Notes: generated by a model not told the origin, from the letters alone. A stretch of 46,118 nucleotides of DNA from Nanobdellota archaeon (GCA_023140175.1 JAGLMD010000082.1:1-46118); one strand, 5' to 3'. Positions 30,792 through 39,110 are shown, numbered from the stretch's first letter. Made by a program: numbers and translations.

Positions 30792-32087
30792 TTATCGCCT
30801 TTTAGAACGATGTTTTTTCTTTGATCTAAATTTATTTTTAGAATATGATCTCTTATTTTCAGACGAAGAGTTAGACTTATGCTTGAAAGTTGAATTTCTA
30901 CGGTAAGAGTTCTTTGGCGGTGGTTTTGCCGCCGAACCCACTGCATTTTTGGCGGTTTCTGAATGGAAGTCATGATCCATCACTTCAATTTTTTGCTTTA
31001 TCAATTTTTCAATATCATTAAGGTAGCTTCGTTCCTCAGCAGCACAAAATGAGAATGCAGTTCCATCAGTTCCGGCCCTGGCAGTTCTTCCGATTCTATG
31101 AACATAGCTTTCAGGTTCGTTTGGAAGTTCAAAATTTATGACATGGGAAATATTATCAATATCTATCCCCCTGGCAGCGATATCAGTCGCTACAAGAACT
31201 TTAATTTTACCTGTCTTAAAATCTTTGATTGCCTTGGTTCTTGCATTCTGCGATTTATTTCCATGAATAGCGTCTGAAGAAATACTATTTTTCTTAAGGA
31301 TTAACGCTACTTTATTTGCCCTATGCTTTGTTCTCGTGAAAACCAAAACACTTGTTAGATGTTCATGTTTAAGAAGGTTTATTAATAGATTTATTTTTGA
31401 ATTCTGATCAACAAAAAAAATGCGTTGTTTTACATTTTCAACAGTAGTTGCTTGAGGGGTGACTTCAATATGGATTGGATTTTTTAAGAGGCTATTTGCA
31501 AGTGAATTAATTGTTGGAGACATAGTTGCTGAAAAAAACAGCGATTGTCTTTTATGCGGTAATTGAGCAATTATTTTCTTGATATCGTGGATGAATCCCA
31601 TATCTAGCATTCGGTCTGCTTCATCTAATACAAAAAATTCTATATTCTTAAGGGTAAGTTTTCTTTGATTTAATAAATCCAGTAATCTACCCGGTGTTGC
31701 AACCAGAATATCCACACCATTAGACAAAGCCTGAACCTGTCTTCCTTGTTTTACTCCGCCAAAAATTACTGTATGTTTAAATTTTAAAAACATCCCATAT
31801 GTCCTAAAACTTTCTCCTATCTGTGCAGCAAGTTCTCGAGTAGGAGTAATTACCAAAGTCTTAATCTCTCTAGGATATTTTTCAGTCATCCTTTGCAGTA
31901 TTGGCACTACAAATGCAGCAGTTTTACCAGTACCTGTTTGCGCAATGCCTATCAAATCTTTACCTAGTAAGAGACTCGGGATCGATTCTGATTGTATCGG
32001 AGTAGGTATGATATACCCTTCTTTAGTTAAGGCCTTTTCGAGCGGCGGAATCAATTTTAAGTCTTTGAATGATATTTTTCTGTCCAT
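30792..32087 (-). CDS. DEAD-box RNA helicase, RhlE-like
   Basis: A 431-residue ATP-dependent RNA helicase. All core motifs are visible: Q-motif (P-T-P-I-Q-S), Walker A A-Q-T-G-T-G-K-T (about 49-56), P-T-R-E-L-A, T-P-G-R, D-E-A-D, S-A-T, and the second-domain H-R-I-G-R-T-A-R. The C-terminal 60 residues are very basic (R-S-K-K-K-H-R-S-K-R-R) and probably bind RNA non-specifically. Such enzymes unwind short duplexes during ribosome assembly and cold stress. It is the first gene of a two-gene reverse-strand unit. Confidence 0.95.
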   Translation of the reverse strand: MDRKISFKDLKLIPPLEKALTKEGYIIPTPIQSESIPSLLLGKDLIGIAQTGTGKTAAFVVPILQRMTEKYPREIKTLVITPTRELAAQIGESFRTYGMFLKFKHTVIFGGVKQGRQVQALSNGVDILVATPGRLLDLLNQRKLTLKNIEFFVLDEADRMLDMGFIHDIKKIIAQLPHKRQSLFFSATMSPTINSLANSLLKNPIHIEVTPQATTVENVKQRIFFVDQNSKINLLINLLKHEHLTSVLVFTRTKHRANKVALILKKNSISSDAIHGNKSQNARTKAIKDFKTGKIKVLVATDIAARGIDIDNISHVINFELPNEPESYVHRIGRTARAGTDGTAFSFCAAEERSYLNDIEKLIKQKIEVMDHDFHSETAKNAVGSAAKPPPKNSYRRNSTFKHKSNSSSENKRSYSKNKFRSKKKHRSKRR

Positions 32088-32164
32088 TTCAATTTAAAGT
32101 ATTCTTTGTGTTATAAATGTATGTTATTATTTGATGTGGATGTAATGATATTCCACCTCACAAA

Positions 32165-32303
32165 ATGTATCAATTAACAAAACAAGCACATAAGTTTGAT
32201 AAAGTTAAAGAATTAACAAAAAAATCCAAGATTTATTTGTAAGTGTTGTGGAAAAACTGCAAATGACAAAGAAAACATATGCAGTCCAGATACATTAAAT
32301 TAA
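32165..32303 (+). pseudogene. Small zinc-ribbon protein gene with a frameshift in an A-run
   Basis: The 5' frame from ATG 32165 reads M-Y-Q-L-T-K-Q-A-H-K-F-D-K-V-K-E-L-T-K. The 3' frame reads R-F-I-C-K-C-C-G-K-T-A-N-D-K-E-N-I-C to TAA 32303. Removing one A from the seven-A run at 32218-32224 joins them into one 45-residue protein with Cys pairs like the small zinc-ribbon proteins common in DPANN archaea. Either the gene is broken or the run is one base too long. Upstream TATA-like GTTATAAATG lies near 32110. Confidence 0.55.
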
Positions 32304-32391
32304 GCTTTTCCCTTTCTTAGCATCACAAAAAGAGTATATTGACAATCAGTCCATTATACCCTTCAGGTCACTTTTGAGTCCACTAAAAACA

Positions 32392-32440
32392 CAGTCACTC
32401 CAATCTGGCCTGATCGCCTGCAGAATCGGCCAGTCCACCT
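32392..32440 (+). repeat. Dispersed repeat, copy 2
   Basis: This copy of the 30305-30353 sequence lies in non-coding DNA before the second Fic gene. It keeps the S-H-S-N-L-(A)-stop reading of the other copy, with third-position changes, so it may be the 3' relic of a duplicated gene. CTGGCC and GGCCAG inside it can pair. Confidence 0.55.
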
Positions 32441-32450
32441 ATTTTACAAA

Positions 32451-32475
32451 AAAAGTTTAAGAATATTAAACTTTT
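32451..32475. promoter_or_regulatory. 25-bp palindrome upstream of the second Fic gene
   Basis: AAAAGTTTAA (32451-32460) and TTAAACTTTT (32466-32475) are perfect 10-bp arms around GAATA. The TATA element (CATTTAAATAC, near 32490-32500) lies 15 nt downstream, and the start codon follows at 32523. This is a good candidate operator or activator site for the Fic gene. Confidence 0.5.
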
Positions 32476-32522
32476 ATTATATAATAGAGACATTTAAATA
32501 CTTTTATGTATTATATCTTATT

Positions 32523-33752
32523 ATGGTATCAGAATTCGATGTATTCTATATAATAGCTACAAAAGGTGAATTGAAGATAGTTGATATAGTTGATGCACTC
32601 AATAAGGAAACAGAAGAATACCAGAATATATTCAATAATGTCATAAAACTGGAAAAACAAGGATATGTAAAGAGAAACGGAACTGTAAAAATAGTACATA
32701 GTAAAAAGTCAGTTTCCTTATTTAATCTCATCTCATTTTGCATGAATAATGGCCTTAATTACAATCTACTTTTCAAGAAATCCATGCTTGAATTTCTGAA
32801 TATTGTTAAAAGAAAAGAGTTCTTTACAATTAATGATGCAAACATTCATGCAGCAACATTTAAGTCTTATGTGGAGCTGCTAAACAGATATGGTTTCTTA
32901 TTAATTGTCTCAAGAAAACCTTTGAAATGCAAATTACTCAGGAACCATTTCTTGATTGACTTGCTTAGATTCTTTGGGTATAGTATAGAATTTTATACAC
33001 CAAAGAACTCAAGCATGATTAAACAGATAACAAAAGAGTTTAAGACTTATAAAAGAAGACAAAGAGAAGGATATACTGTAAGAAAAGACCTGGAAAATAT
33101 TAGAGAAGCAAGTTTTATCCATACAAGCCTAAGCCTTGAGGGAAACCCTATCACTTTGCCTGAAACCCAAAAACTGATTTTAGATGAGATTGTGCCTGAG
33201 AAATATAAATTATCCCAGATTGAAGAAGTGACAAATTACAAAAAAGCAATTGATCTGATGATTGAAAATGCAAAAAGAAAAATTAAGCTGACATTGCCTT
33301 TGATTCTGGATTACCATAGGCTGGCTATGGCTGCAATAAAAGAAGCTGGCAAGACAAGAGCACAAAATGTGATTATCAAGAACAATCCGAACTTCAGGAC
33401 AAGTGACTGGCAAGATATTCCCGAGAAATTGGCTGATCTTTTGGGAGAATATAATAATTACATGAAAAAGAAAAAAGATATGGAGGAGGTAATAAAATTT
33501 GCCTCTTATTTTCATAATGAATTTCAGAGGATTCATCCTTTTATTGATGGCAACAGCAGGATATCGAGATTACTTTTATTCTATATATTAAGGGGAGAGG
33601 GAATTCCAGTATTGGAATTGCCTTTAGGCTATTTTGACATTTATCTCGATTTCACAAAAAGGTCAGTAAAAAGGGATGATGATTCATTCAGGTATCTTAT
33701 TGAGGAGATTATATTCATGAATCTGAAGGGGGTTAATTCTGCGTATCTATGA
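32523..33752 (+). CDS. Fic family protein with N-terminal winged helix
   Basis: A 409-residue Fic protein. A winged-helix-like domain covers residues 1-60 (I-V-D-I-V-D-A-L-N then I-K-L-E-K-Q-G-Y-V-K-R). The inhibitory helix S-L-S-L-E-G-N is at about 202-208 and the catalytic motif H-P-F-I-D-G-N-S-R-I-S-R at 338-349. Ser replaces the usual second Gly in G-N-G-R, a known variation, so activity is likely but not certain. The TATA-to-ATG distance of about 25-30 nt suggests a leaderless transcript. It is not a close copy of the Fic gene at 295-1599. Confidence 0.9.
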   Translation: MVSEFDVFYIIATKGELKIVDIVDALNKETEEYQNIFNNVIKLEKQGYVKRNGTVKIVHSKKSVSLFNLISFCMNNGLNYNLLFKKSMLEFLNIVKRKEFFTINDANIHAATFKSYVELLNRYGFLLIVSRKPLKCKLLRNHFLIDLLRFFGYSIEFYTPKNSSMIKQITKEFKTYKRRQREGYTVRKDLENIREASFIHTSLSLEGNPITLPETQKLILDEIVPEKYKLSQIEEVTNYKKAIDLMIENAKRKIKLTLPLILDYHRLAMAAIKEAGKTRAQNVIIKNNPNFRTSDWQDIPEKLADLLGEYNNYMKKKKDMEEVIKFASYFHNEFQRIHPFIDGNSRISRLLLFYILRGEGIPVLELPLGYFDIYLDFTKRSVKRDDDSFRYLIEEIIFMNLKGVNSAYL

Positions 33753-33835
33753 TAAATGATATAGTTTAACCAATCCTTAAAAGCCACAAAATGATATTAT
33801 TGATGGCAGTCCATGATTTAATTATAATTCCCGCC

Positions 33836-34084
33836 TTATTTATGAATATTTCTTCTATGTCCGATTTCAATTACATAAATAATCATAATATTTTTTTGGA
33901 TATCAAGAATTACCCTGTATTTTCCAACCCTCAATCTAAAAAAATTGCTGCCAACTATTTTTTTCACATGGGGGTAAGGTCTAACTCTAATCCGCCCTAA
34001 TGTAGAAATGATTCTGATCTGAATATCCTTTCCTAATTTATATAGCTGTTTTTGAGCAGTCTTTGAGAACTCAATATTGAACAT
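33836..34084 (-). CDS. RelE/ParE-family toxin
   Basis: An 82-residue protein with the RelE fold pattern: F-S-K-T-A-Q-K-Q-L-Y-K-L near the start, R-I-R-V-R-P-Y-P, the basic V-G-K-Y-R-V-I-L-D strand (about 53-61) and C-terminal I-I-Y-V-I-E-I-G-H-R-R. RelE-type toxins cut mRNA at the ribosome; the basic residues that do this are kept. It starts 1 nt after its antitoxin's stop, giving the usual antitoxin-first order. Confidence 0.85.
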   Translation of the reverse strand: MFNIEFSKTAQKQLYKLGKDIQIRIISTLGRIRVRPYPHVKKIVGSNFFRLRVGKYRVILDIQKNIMIIYVIEIGHRRNIHK

Positions 34085-34085
34085 T

Positions 34086-34304
34086 TTACAAGCCTAATTC
34101 TTTTTTGACCTGCTCAAGAGTTACAGTTTTGCCTTCTTTAATCTCTTTTCTTGACTGTGCTATATGTCTTTTTGTTTCTTCTGATAGTTCCATATTATCT
34201 TCTAGTAAATCCCAGATTATCTCTTCATAGCTCTCTTTATGATACATTTTTCTGTTTCTTAGTTCTTCCATCAATTTATTACTAACCTGGATTGTTGTTG
34301 CCAT
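34086..34304 (-). CDS. Antitoxin of the RelE-type pair
   Basis: A 72-residue protein that begins M-A-T-T-I-Q-V-S-N-K-L-M-E-E-L, a ribbon-helix-helix-like DNA-binding start, and ends in a flexible charged tail that would wrap the toxin (E-G-K-T-V-T-L-E-Q-V-K-K-E-L-G-L). The open frame extends further upstream, but the internal ATG at 34304 is the better start because the TATA-like elements at 34311-34340 would otherwise lie within the coding region. Family between VapB and RelB types; not assigned further. Confidence 0.75.
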   Translation of the reverse strand: MATTIQVSNKLMEELRNRKMYHKESYEEIIWDLLEDNMELSEETKRHIAQSRKEIKEGKTVTLEQVKKELGL

Positions 34305-34392
34305 AGCAACTATATAAGTCACTATAGTATATAAATCTTTTGATTTTAATCTTTTTCCAAACATTTTTAAACCTATAATTTTTTCTGATTAT

Positions 34393-35928
34393 ATGTTGCT
34401 AGTAATAAATCTTGGCTCTCAATTGGCCCATTTAATAGCAAGAAGGGTGAGGGATTTAGGCGTTTATTCTGAAATAGTTCCTTACGATATTTCTGCAGAA
34501 AAAATCAAAGCATTAAAGCCAAAGGGAATTATCCTCTCAGGAGGCCCTTCCTCAGTCTATGAAAAAAATGCTCCTTTAATTGACAATGAAATATTCAACT
34601 TAGGCATTCCTGTTTTAGGAATTTGCTATGGCCTGCAGTTGATAGGCAAAGCATTTGGCAAAGTAGAAAATTACCAGATAAAGGAATATGGAAAAACATC
34701 CCTTAAACTAAAAAAGAACGGAAAGCTATTGGAAAAATTATCAAAAGATGAGCAGGTCTGGATGAGCCATGGAGATGCAATAACTAACTTAGACAAGGAT
34801 TTTGAGGTTCTTGCATCAACTAATTCCTGCAAGTTAGCTGCAATAGAAAACCATAAAAAGAATATCTATGGCCTTCAGTTCCATCCCGAGGTTGTTCACA
34901 CATTAAAAGGAACAGAAATTTTCAGGAATTTCCTATTCAGGATATGCAAAGCAAAGAAAGATTTTAATATTTCAGATATGAAAGAAAAACTGATCAAAGA
35001 GATAAAAGAAACCGTGGGCAATAACGAAGTGCTGATGGCCACATCCGGAGGAGTAGATTCAACTGTAGCAGCAGTTTTAGTTCATCATGCAATAGGGAGA
35101 AAACTTCATTGCATCTTTATTGACCATGGATTAATAAGAAAGAATGAGAAAGAAGAAGTAGACGCTAAATACAGGAAATATTTCAAGTTTGAAAATTATT
35201 ACTCTGTTGATGCTTCAGCTATATTTCTAAAAAAATTAGAATGCATTTCAGACCCAGAAGAAAAAAGAAAGATAATAGGCCATACTTTTATTGAAGTTTT
35301 TGAAAAACATGCAAAACAACTCGAGAAAAAACATCCAAAAATCAAATTTCTAGGTCAAGGCACGATTTACCCGGATAGGATAGAGTCTGCGCAGCCCTCA
35401 AAACAGGCATCAAAGATTAAGTCTCATCATAATCTCACTTTGCCTGAAAAAATGAATCTAAAAGTCATAGAACCGTTAAAGGACTTATACAAAGATGGAG
35501 TAAGAAAACTTGGAAAAGAGCTCGATATACCAAAAGAAATCCTAAATAGGCACCCTTTCCCGGGCCCAGGCCTTGCTATAAGGATTTTAGGCGATATAAC
35601 CAAGGAAAAACTGGAAATAGTAAGGGAAGCAGACAATATCTTCATAGAAGAGCTAAAAAAATCAGGATATTATGATAAAACCTGGCAGGCATTAGCTGCC
35701 TTATTGCCAATAAAGACAGTAGGAGTAATGGGAGATGCGAGGACTTATGAATATATTATTACACTAAGGGCTGTCACATCTGTTGATGCAATGACAGCAG
35801 ACTGGGCAAAGTTGCCAGATAAATTGCTTGGAATGATTTCTAATAGGATTGTAAATGAAGTTAAAGGCGTTAACAGGGTTGTTTATGACATCACGCAGAA
35901 ACCACCTGCTACTATAGAATATGAGTGA
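34393..35928 (+). CDS. guaA: GMP synthetase, full-length two-domain form
   Basis: A 511-residue GuaA that converts XMP to GMP. The glutaminase domain has G-I-C-Y-G-L-Q-L with nucleophile Cys78 and the partner F-H-P-E-V. The synthetase domain has the PP-loop A-T-S-G-G-V-D-S-T (about 216-224), followed by H-P-F-P-G-P-G-L-A and a dimerisation tail ending K-P-P-A-T-I-E-Y-E. Many archaea encode the two domains as separate genes, so a fused copy suggests bacterial origin. The last 31 bp are repeated downstream. Confidence 0.97.
   Translation: MLLVINLGSQLAHLIARRVRDLGVYSEIVPYDISAEKIKALKPKGIILSGGPSSVYEKNAPLIDNEIFNLGIPVLGICYGLQLIGKAFGKVENYQIKEYGKTSLKLKKNGKLLEKLSKDEQVWMSHGDAITNLDKDFEVLASTNSCKLAAIENHKKNIYGLQFHPEVVHTLKGTEIFRNFLFRICKAKKDFNISDMKEKLIKEIKETVGNNEVLMATSGGVDSTVAAVLVHHAIGRKLHCIFIDHGLIRKNEKEEVDAKYRKYFKFENYYSVDASAIFLKKLECISDPEEKRKIIGHTFIEVFEKHAKQLEKKHPKIKFLGQGTIYPDRIESAQPSKQASKIKSHHNLTLPEKMNLKVIEPLKDLYKDGVRKLGKELDIPKEILNRHPFPGPGLAIRILGDITKEKLEIVREADNIFIEELKKSGYYDKTWQALAALLPIKTVGVMGDARTYEYIITLRAVTSVDAMTADWAKLPDKLLGMISNRIVNEVKGVNRVVYDITQKPPATIEYE
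35894..35924 (+). repeat. guaA 3'-end repeat, copy A (in the gene)
   Basis: The 31 nt that encode the last residues of GuaA (Q-K-P-P-A-T-I-E-Y) are repeated exactly at 36001-36031 and in diverged forms at about 36065 and 37371. In integrative elements that target a gene's 3' end, the original copy is the attB/attL side. Confidence 0.75.
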
Positions 35929-36000
35929 TAGCTTTCTGTTCGTGCAGCTCCGAGCTTAGCGAGGATGTTGTACTCTTTCCCGAGGCTTTCGAAAAGGCTC

Positions 36001-36036
36001 CGCAGAAACCACCTGCTACTATAGAATATGAATAAA
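36001..36036 (+). repeat. guaA 3'-end repeat, copy B
   Basis: Identical for 31 nt to the end of guaA, then continues A-T-A-A-A-C, so it would restore the coding end with GAA TAA in place of GAG TGA. It follows a 72-nt spacer with no gene. A short partial copy (CTATAGAATACGAATAAAA) lies at 36065-36083, with one difference over the shared 18 nt. Confidence 0.75.
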
Positions 36037-36106
36037 CTGGTTTTAAAGGATGCCAAAATTACTTTCTATAGAATACGAATAAAATTAAAAGAAAAAATAA
36101 AAAAAT

Positions 36107-37237
36107 TTATGTTGAGTTAGTTTCGTTTCCTCCGGATATACAGTAGCCATTAAAACATCCATTACTGCACCATTGGTAGATATAGTCTGTTGTTTGGTTT
36201 GAACAACTTGAGCTGCATGTTCCTGCATTAGTGCATATATAGTTTGTCCATGCCCTATGGACATTATTGTCAGCTCCACAGTAAGTAAGCCCAACCCATC
36301 TATTTGTTCCGCAGTTTAATGCAGAACTACACTCTATGTTTAATCCTTCATCCGTTTCATTGTTACAGTTGTTATCAAGGCCATCACATATCTCAGTAGT
36401 TGGGCCTGCTTCGCCAATACAAGCACCCCAAGATCCGCTATTGCAGGTTTGAGTGCCTGTTTCACATTCACCAACATCTGATCCGCATGGTTTAGTTTGT
36501 CCATTAGAACAATCGCAGCCATCATCTATAACACCATCACAGTCATCATCCACACTGCCATCGCATATTTCATCTGTTGGATCTATATTGCCTTGACATA
36601 GGCCCCATGACCCCTCAGTACATATAGAAATTCCATACTCACATGCTCCAACATCTGTAACACCGCATTGCATTGTTAAATCCTCATCAATAAAAGAATC
36701 ACAGTCATTGTCTACACCATCACATATTTCTGTAGTTGGGATACATCCGCAGTCAACCACACAACTAAATACAGTTTCGCCTCCTTCACATACTCCATCT
36801 CCGCAACAAGCAATTACATCTCTTGGTGCACAATCTGAGCAATCTGATCCTTCTTTAGTTGGATTACATTTCCCATCACAAATACCTTTGAAGCAAGCAT
36901 CGCAACTTCCTGTTGGTGGTCCAAATTCTTTGGGACAGTCTGCAGCACAGCTATTGCAATCTTCGCCAGCAGCACTTCCTTCACAAACTCCGTCTCCACA
37001 TGGATTTATTCCACAGTCTTCTGGACAATTCTCTGAATCTTCGCTGCTTTCACAAACCCCATTTCCACAAGTTGAAGTTCCACAATCTTCTGGACATTTT
37101 GCAGAATTCTCTCCCGGGTCACAGACTCCATTTCCACATACTGCTTTAGCATCTCCTGTAATAGTGGCATCACATCCACTAAATACCAATGATAACACTA
37201 TTATTGACAAAATCACTATTCCTACTCTATTATTCAT
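36107..37237 (-). CDS. Cysteine-rich MopE-like lipoprotein
   Basis: A 376-residue surface lipoprotein. The signal has a lipobox L-V-F-S-G-C near residue 23. Three N-G-V-C-(D/E)-x-G-E/S...C-P-(E)-D-C repeats occupy about residues 35-85, and two further Cys-rich blocks follow. From about 165 there are three putative metal-binding repeats of the MopE type, each with E-I-C-D-G-x-x-(N/D)-(D/N)-C-(D/N) followed by a Cys-containing G-x-C/T-Q-T/C block. About 45 cysteines suggest many disulfides outside the cell. It lies between copies of the guaA tail, as a likely cargo gene. Confidence 0.8.
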   Translation of the reverse strand: MNNRVGIVILSIIVLSLVFSGCDATITGDAKAVCGNGVCDPGENSAKCPEDCGTSTCGNGVCESSEDSENCPEDCGINPCGDGVCEGSAAGEDCNSCAADCPKEFGPPTGSCDACFKGICDGKCNPTKEGSDCSDCAPRDVIACCGDGVCEGGETVFSCVVDCGCIPTTEICDGVDNDCDSFIDEDLTMQCGVTDVGACEYGISICTEGSWGLCQGNIDPTDEICDGSVDDDCDGVIDDGCDCSNGQTKPCGSDVGECETGTQTCNSGSWGACIGEAGPTTEICDGLDNNCNNETDEGLNIECSSALNCGTNRWVGLTYCGADNNVHRAWTNYICTNAGTCSSSCSNQTTDYIYQWCSNGCFNGYCISGGNETNST

Positions 37238-37370
37238 TTTATCACCTCTATTGAGTTTATTAGTATACTTTTTACTATACTGGTTTATAAATATTCCTAT
37301 TTAAAACACCCTTTCGAAACTTCAATGCTTTAGCTTTGAAGGCTTATAAGCATAGCTTAAAAGAAGGCTC

Positions 37371-37406
37371 CGCAGAAACCTGTTACTGCTATAGAATATG
37401 AATAAA
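37371..37406 (+). repeat. guaA 3'-end repeat, copy C (diverged)
   Basis: It shares CGCAGAAACC and ATAGAATATGAATAAA with copy B; the ten bases between differ at five positions. Read in frame it encodes Q-K-P-V-T-A-I-E-Y-E-stop, a credible GuaA terminus that differs from the local one. With copy B it also shares AAGGCT directly upstream. This suggests the far end of an element that came from another guaA locus. Confidence 0.7.
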
Positions 37407-37451
37407 AATATGTTGAGTTAATCCTGGTTTCTTCCTTTTTCCATGATTAGA

Positions 37452-37481
37452 AGCTGAGTTTTCCATCCAGCCTATTTGACT
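37452..37481 (-). repeat. Dispersed repeat, right copy
   Basis: Reverse complement of 3937-3966 with one difference in 30 nt. It lies in non-coding sequence 46 nt after guaA-tail copy C. The two surrounding contexts are otherwise unrelated. Confidence 0.7.
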
Positions 37482-37799
37482 GGCAGTGCATAATTCTTTT
37501 TAGCGTTAATCCCCTGAGCCAACCTAACTGGCAGGCATGATATAGATTCTTGCAATAAGAATCCTATAGCGAATGTAAAGTGTGTGTGTATTTTCGAGCC
37601 CGCACCAATTGAACACAACCTTATACAAACGAATTATCTGATATTTCCTGCGATTAAAACTTGAACTTCTTTAATTATTCAATTCATATTCACATTTTTC
37701 GTAACCATTTGTAAAAGGGAAATGTTTTGAATAACCGACCAAAAGATTTTTAAAATAGCAATTTTTAAGCTAGTGCTTAATAAGGGAGTTAGGGAATAT

Positions 37800-39110
37800 A
37801 TGACAGCTATTTTACTTATCGGAAATGGGGCAAGAGAGCATGCTATTGCTGAAGCAATAGTAAGGAGTAATGAAAATCCAGAACTATTTGCATATATGAA
37901 GAGCAATAATCCGGGGATTGCAGGCCTCTGTGATGATATACAGATAGGCTCTTATTCTGATTTAGATGAGATAAAGGCATTTGCACAGTCTATTGTCCCT
38001 GATTTTGCTTTTATTGGGCCTGAAGACCCATTGAATAAGGGAGTTGTAGATGCTTTAGAGTCAATAGGCATACCTTGTGTCGGGCCTAAAAAGGAACTAG
38101 CAAAACTAGAGACATCAAAGTCATTCACAAGATTGTTGATGAAGAAATATGATATTAAGGGCAATCCTAAGTTCAGGGTTTTTGAAAGCATGGCAGGAAT
38201 AAAAGAATTTCTTGCCGAATTGGATGGGAGTGTAATAAAGCCTGATGGATTAACTGGGGGCAAGGGTATCAGGGTACAGGGAGACCATTATGAGACAGAT
38301 GAAGATGCTTTAAAATATTGCAAAGAGGTGCTGGAAAAACACCCTTCTGTTATTATTGAGGAAAAGCTGGAGGGGGAAGAGTTTTCTCTGCAATGCTTTA
38401 CAGATGGTGTGAATGTTGTTGATTGCCCGCCTGTGCAGGATCATAAGAGGGCTTATGTTGATGATAAAGGGCCTAATACTGGTGGAATGGGCTCTTATTC
38501 TGATTCTGATCATTTACTTCCTTTCCTGAAAAAAGAAGATGTTGAAGATGCACATGAGATTACTGTGAAAATGGCCAAAGCAATCAAAGAAGAGACCGAA
38601 GAATTATATAAAGGAGTGATGTATGGCGGGTTTATAGTTACGAAAAATGGGGTAATGCTTATTGAATATAATGCAAGGCTTGGAGATCCTGAAGCCATGA
38701 ATGTCCTTACGATATTGAAATCTGATTTTGTTGAATTATGCAGAGGAATTATTAATGGGAATCTTGATGAGTATGATATTGAGTTTGATAATATGGCTAC
38801 AGTCTGCAAGTATGCTGTTCCGGAAGGATATCCCATCAATCCAGTGAAGAATGAGAAAGTTTCCTTATCTGATGTTCCAAAAGATACAGATGTTTTTTAT
38901 GCGTCTGTGGATAAAAAAGAAGATGGACTGTATATGACTGGTTCAAGGGCAATTGCTTTTGTCGGAATTGGGTCAGATATTGAAGAAGCACAGGTAAAGG
39001 CAGAAAATGCAGTATGTTCTGTCAAGGGAAAGGTATTCCATAGGGAAGATATAGGCACAAAAGAGCTTATCCAGAAAAGAATTGACCATATAAGGGAATT
39101 AAGAGGATAA
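37800..39110 (+). CDS. purD: Phosphoribosylamine-glycine ligase
   Basis: A 436-residue PurD, which makes glycinamide ribonucleotide in purine synthesis. It starts M-T-A-I-L-L-I-G-N-G-A-R-E-H-A-I, the nucleotide-binding first strand of the family. ATP-grasp features include G-L-T-G-G-K-G-I-R-V, I-I-E-E-K-L-E-G-E-E-F-S and Y-N-A-R-L-G-D-P-E-A-M-N. I place the start at ATG 37800, preceded by GGGAG, although the frame is open from 37773. No other early purine genes are in the window. It runs nearly into the Na/Pi symporter gene. Confidence 0.95.
   Translation: MTAILLIGNGAREHAIAEAIVRSNENPELFAYMKSNNPGIAGLCDDIQIGSYSDLDEIKAFAQSIVPDFAFIGPEDPLNKGVVDALESIGIPCVGPKKELAKLETSKSFTRLLMKKYDIKGNPKFRVFESMAGIKEFLAELDGSVIKPDGLTGGKGIRVQGDHYETDEDALKYCKEVLEKHPSVIIEEKLEGEEFSLQCFTDGVNVVDCPPVQDHKRAYVDDKGPNTGGMGSYSDSDHLLPFLKKEDVEDAHEITVKMAKAIKEETEELYKGVMYGGFIVTKNGVMLIEYNARLGDPEAMNVLTILKSDFVELCRGIINGNLDEYDIEFDNMATVCKYAVPEGYPINPVKNEKVSLSDVPKDTDVFYASVDKKEDGLYMTGSRAIAFVGIGSDIEEAQVKAENAVCSVKGKVFHREDIGTKELIQKRIDHIRELRG

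Larger units (their letters stand above)
37238..37799. other. Non-coding region, 562 bp, rich in repeats
   Basis: I see no gene. It contains the lipoprotein promoter on the reverse strand (TTTATAAA near 37282-37292), a hairpin at 37321-37340, guaA-tail copy C (37371-37406), the dispersed repeat (37452-37481), a GATTCTT/AAGAATC hairpin near 37535-37555 and the purD promoter near its right end. The make-up looks like accumulated insertion debris. Confidence 0.5.

Noticed and set aside
36708-37304. 198-codon forward frame rich in Ser, Gln, Pro and His
   Set aside because: It is the antisense of the Cys-rich repeats of the lipoprotein, which has a signal peptide and motif support.
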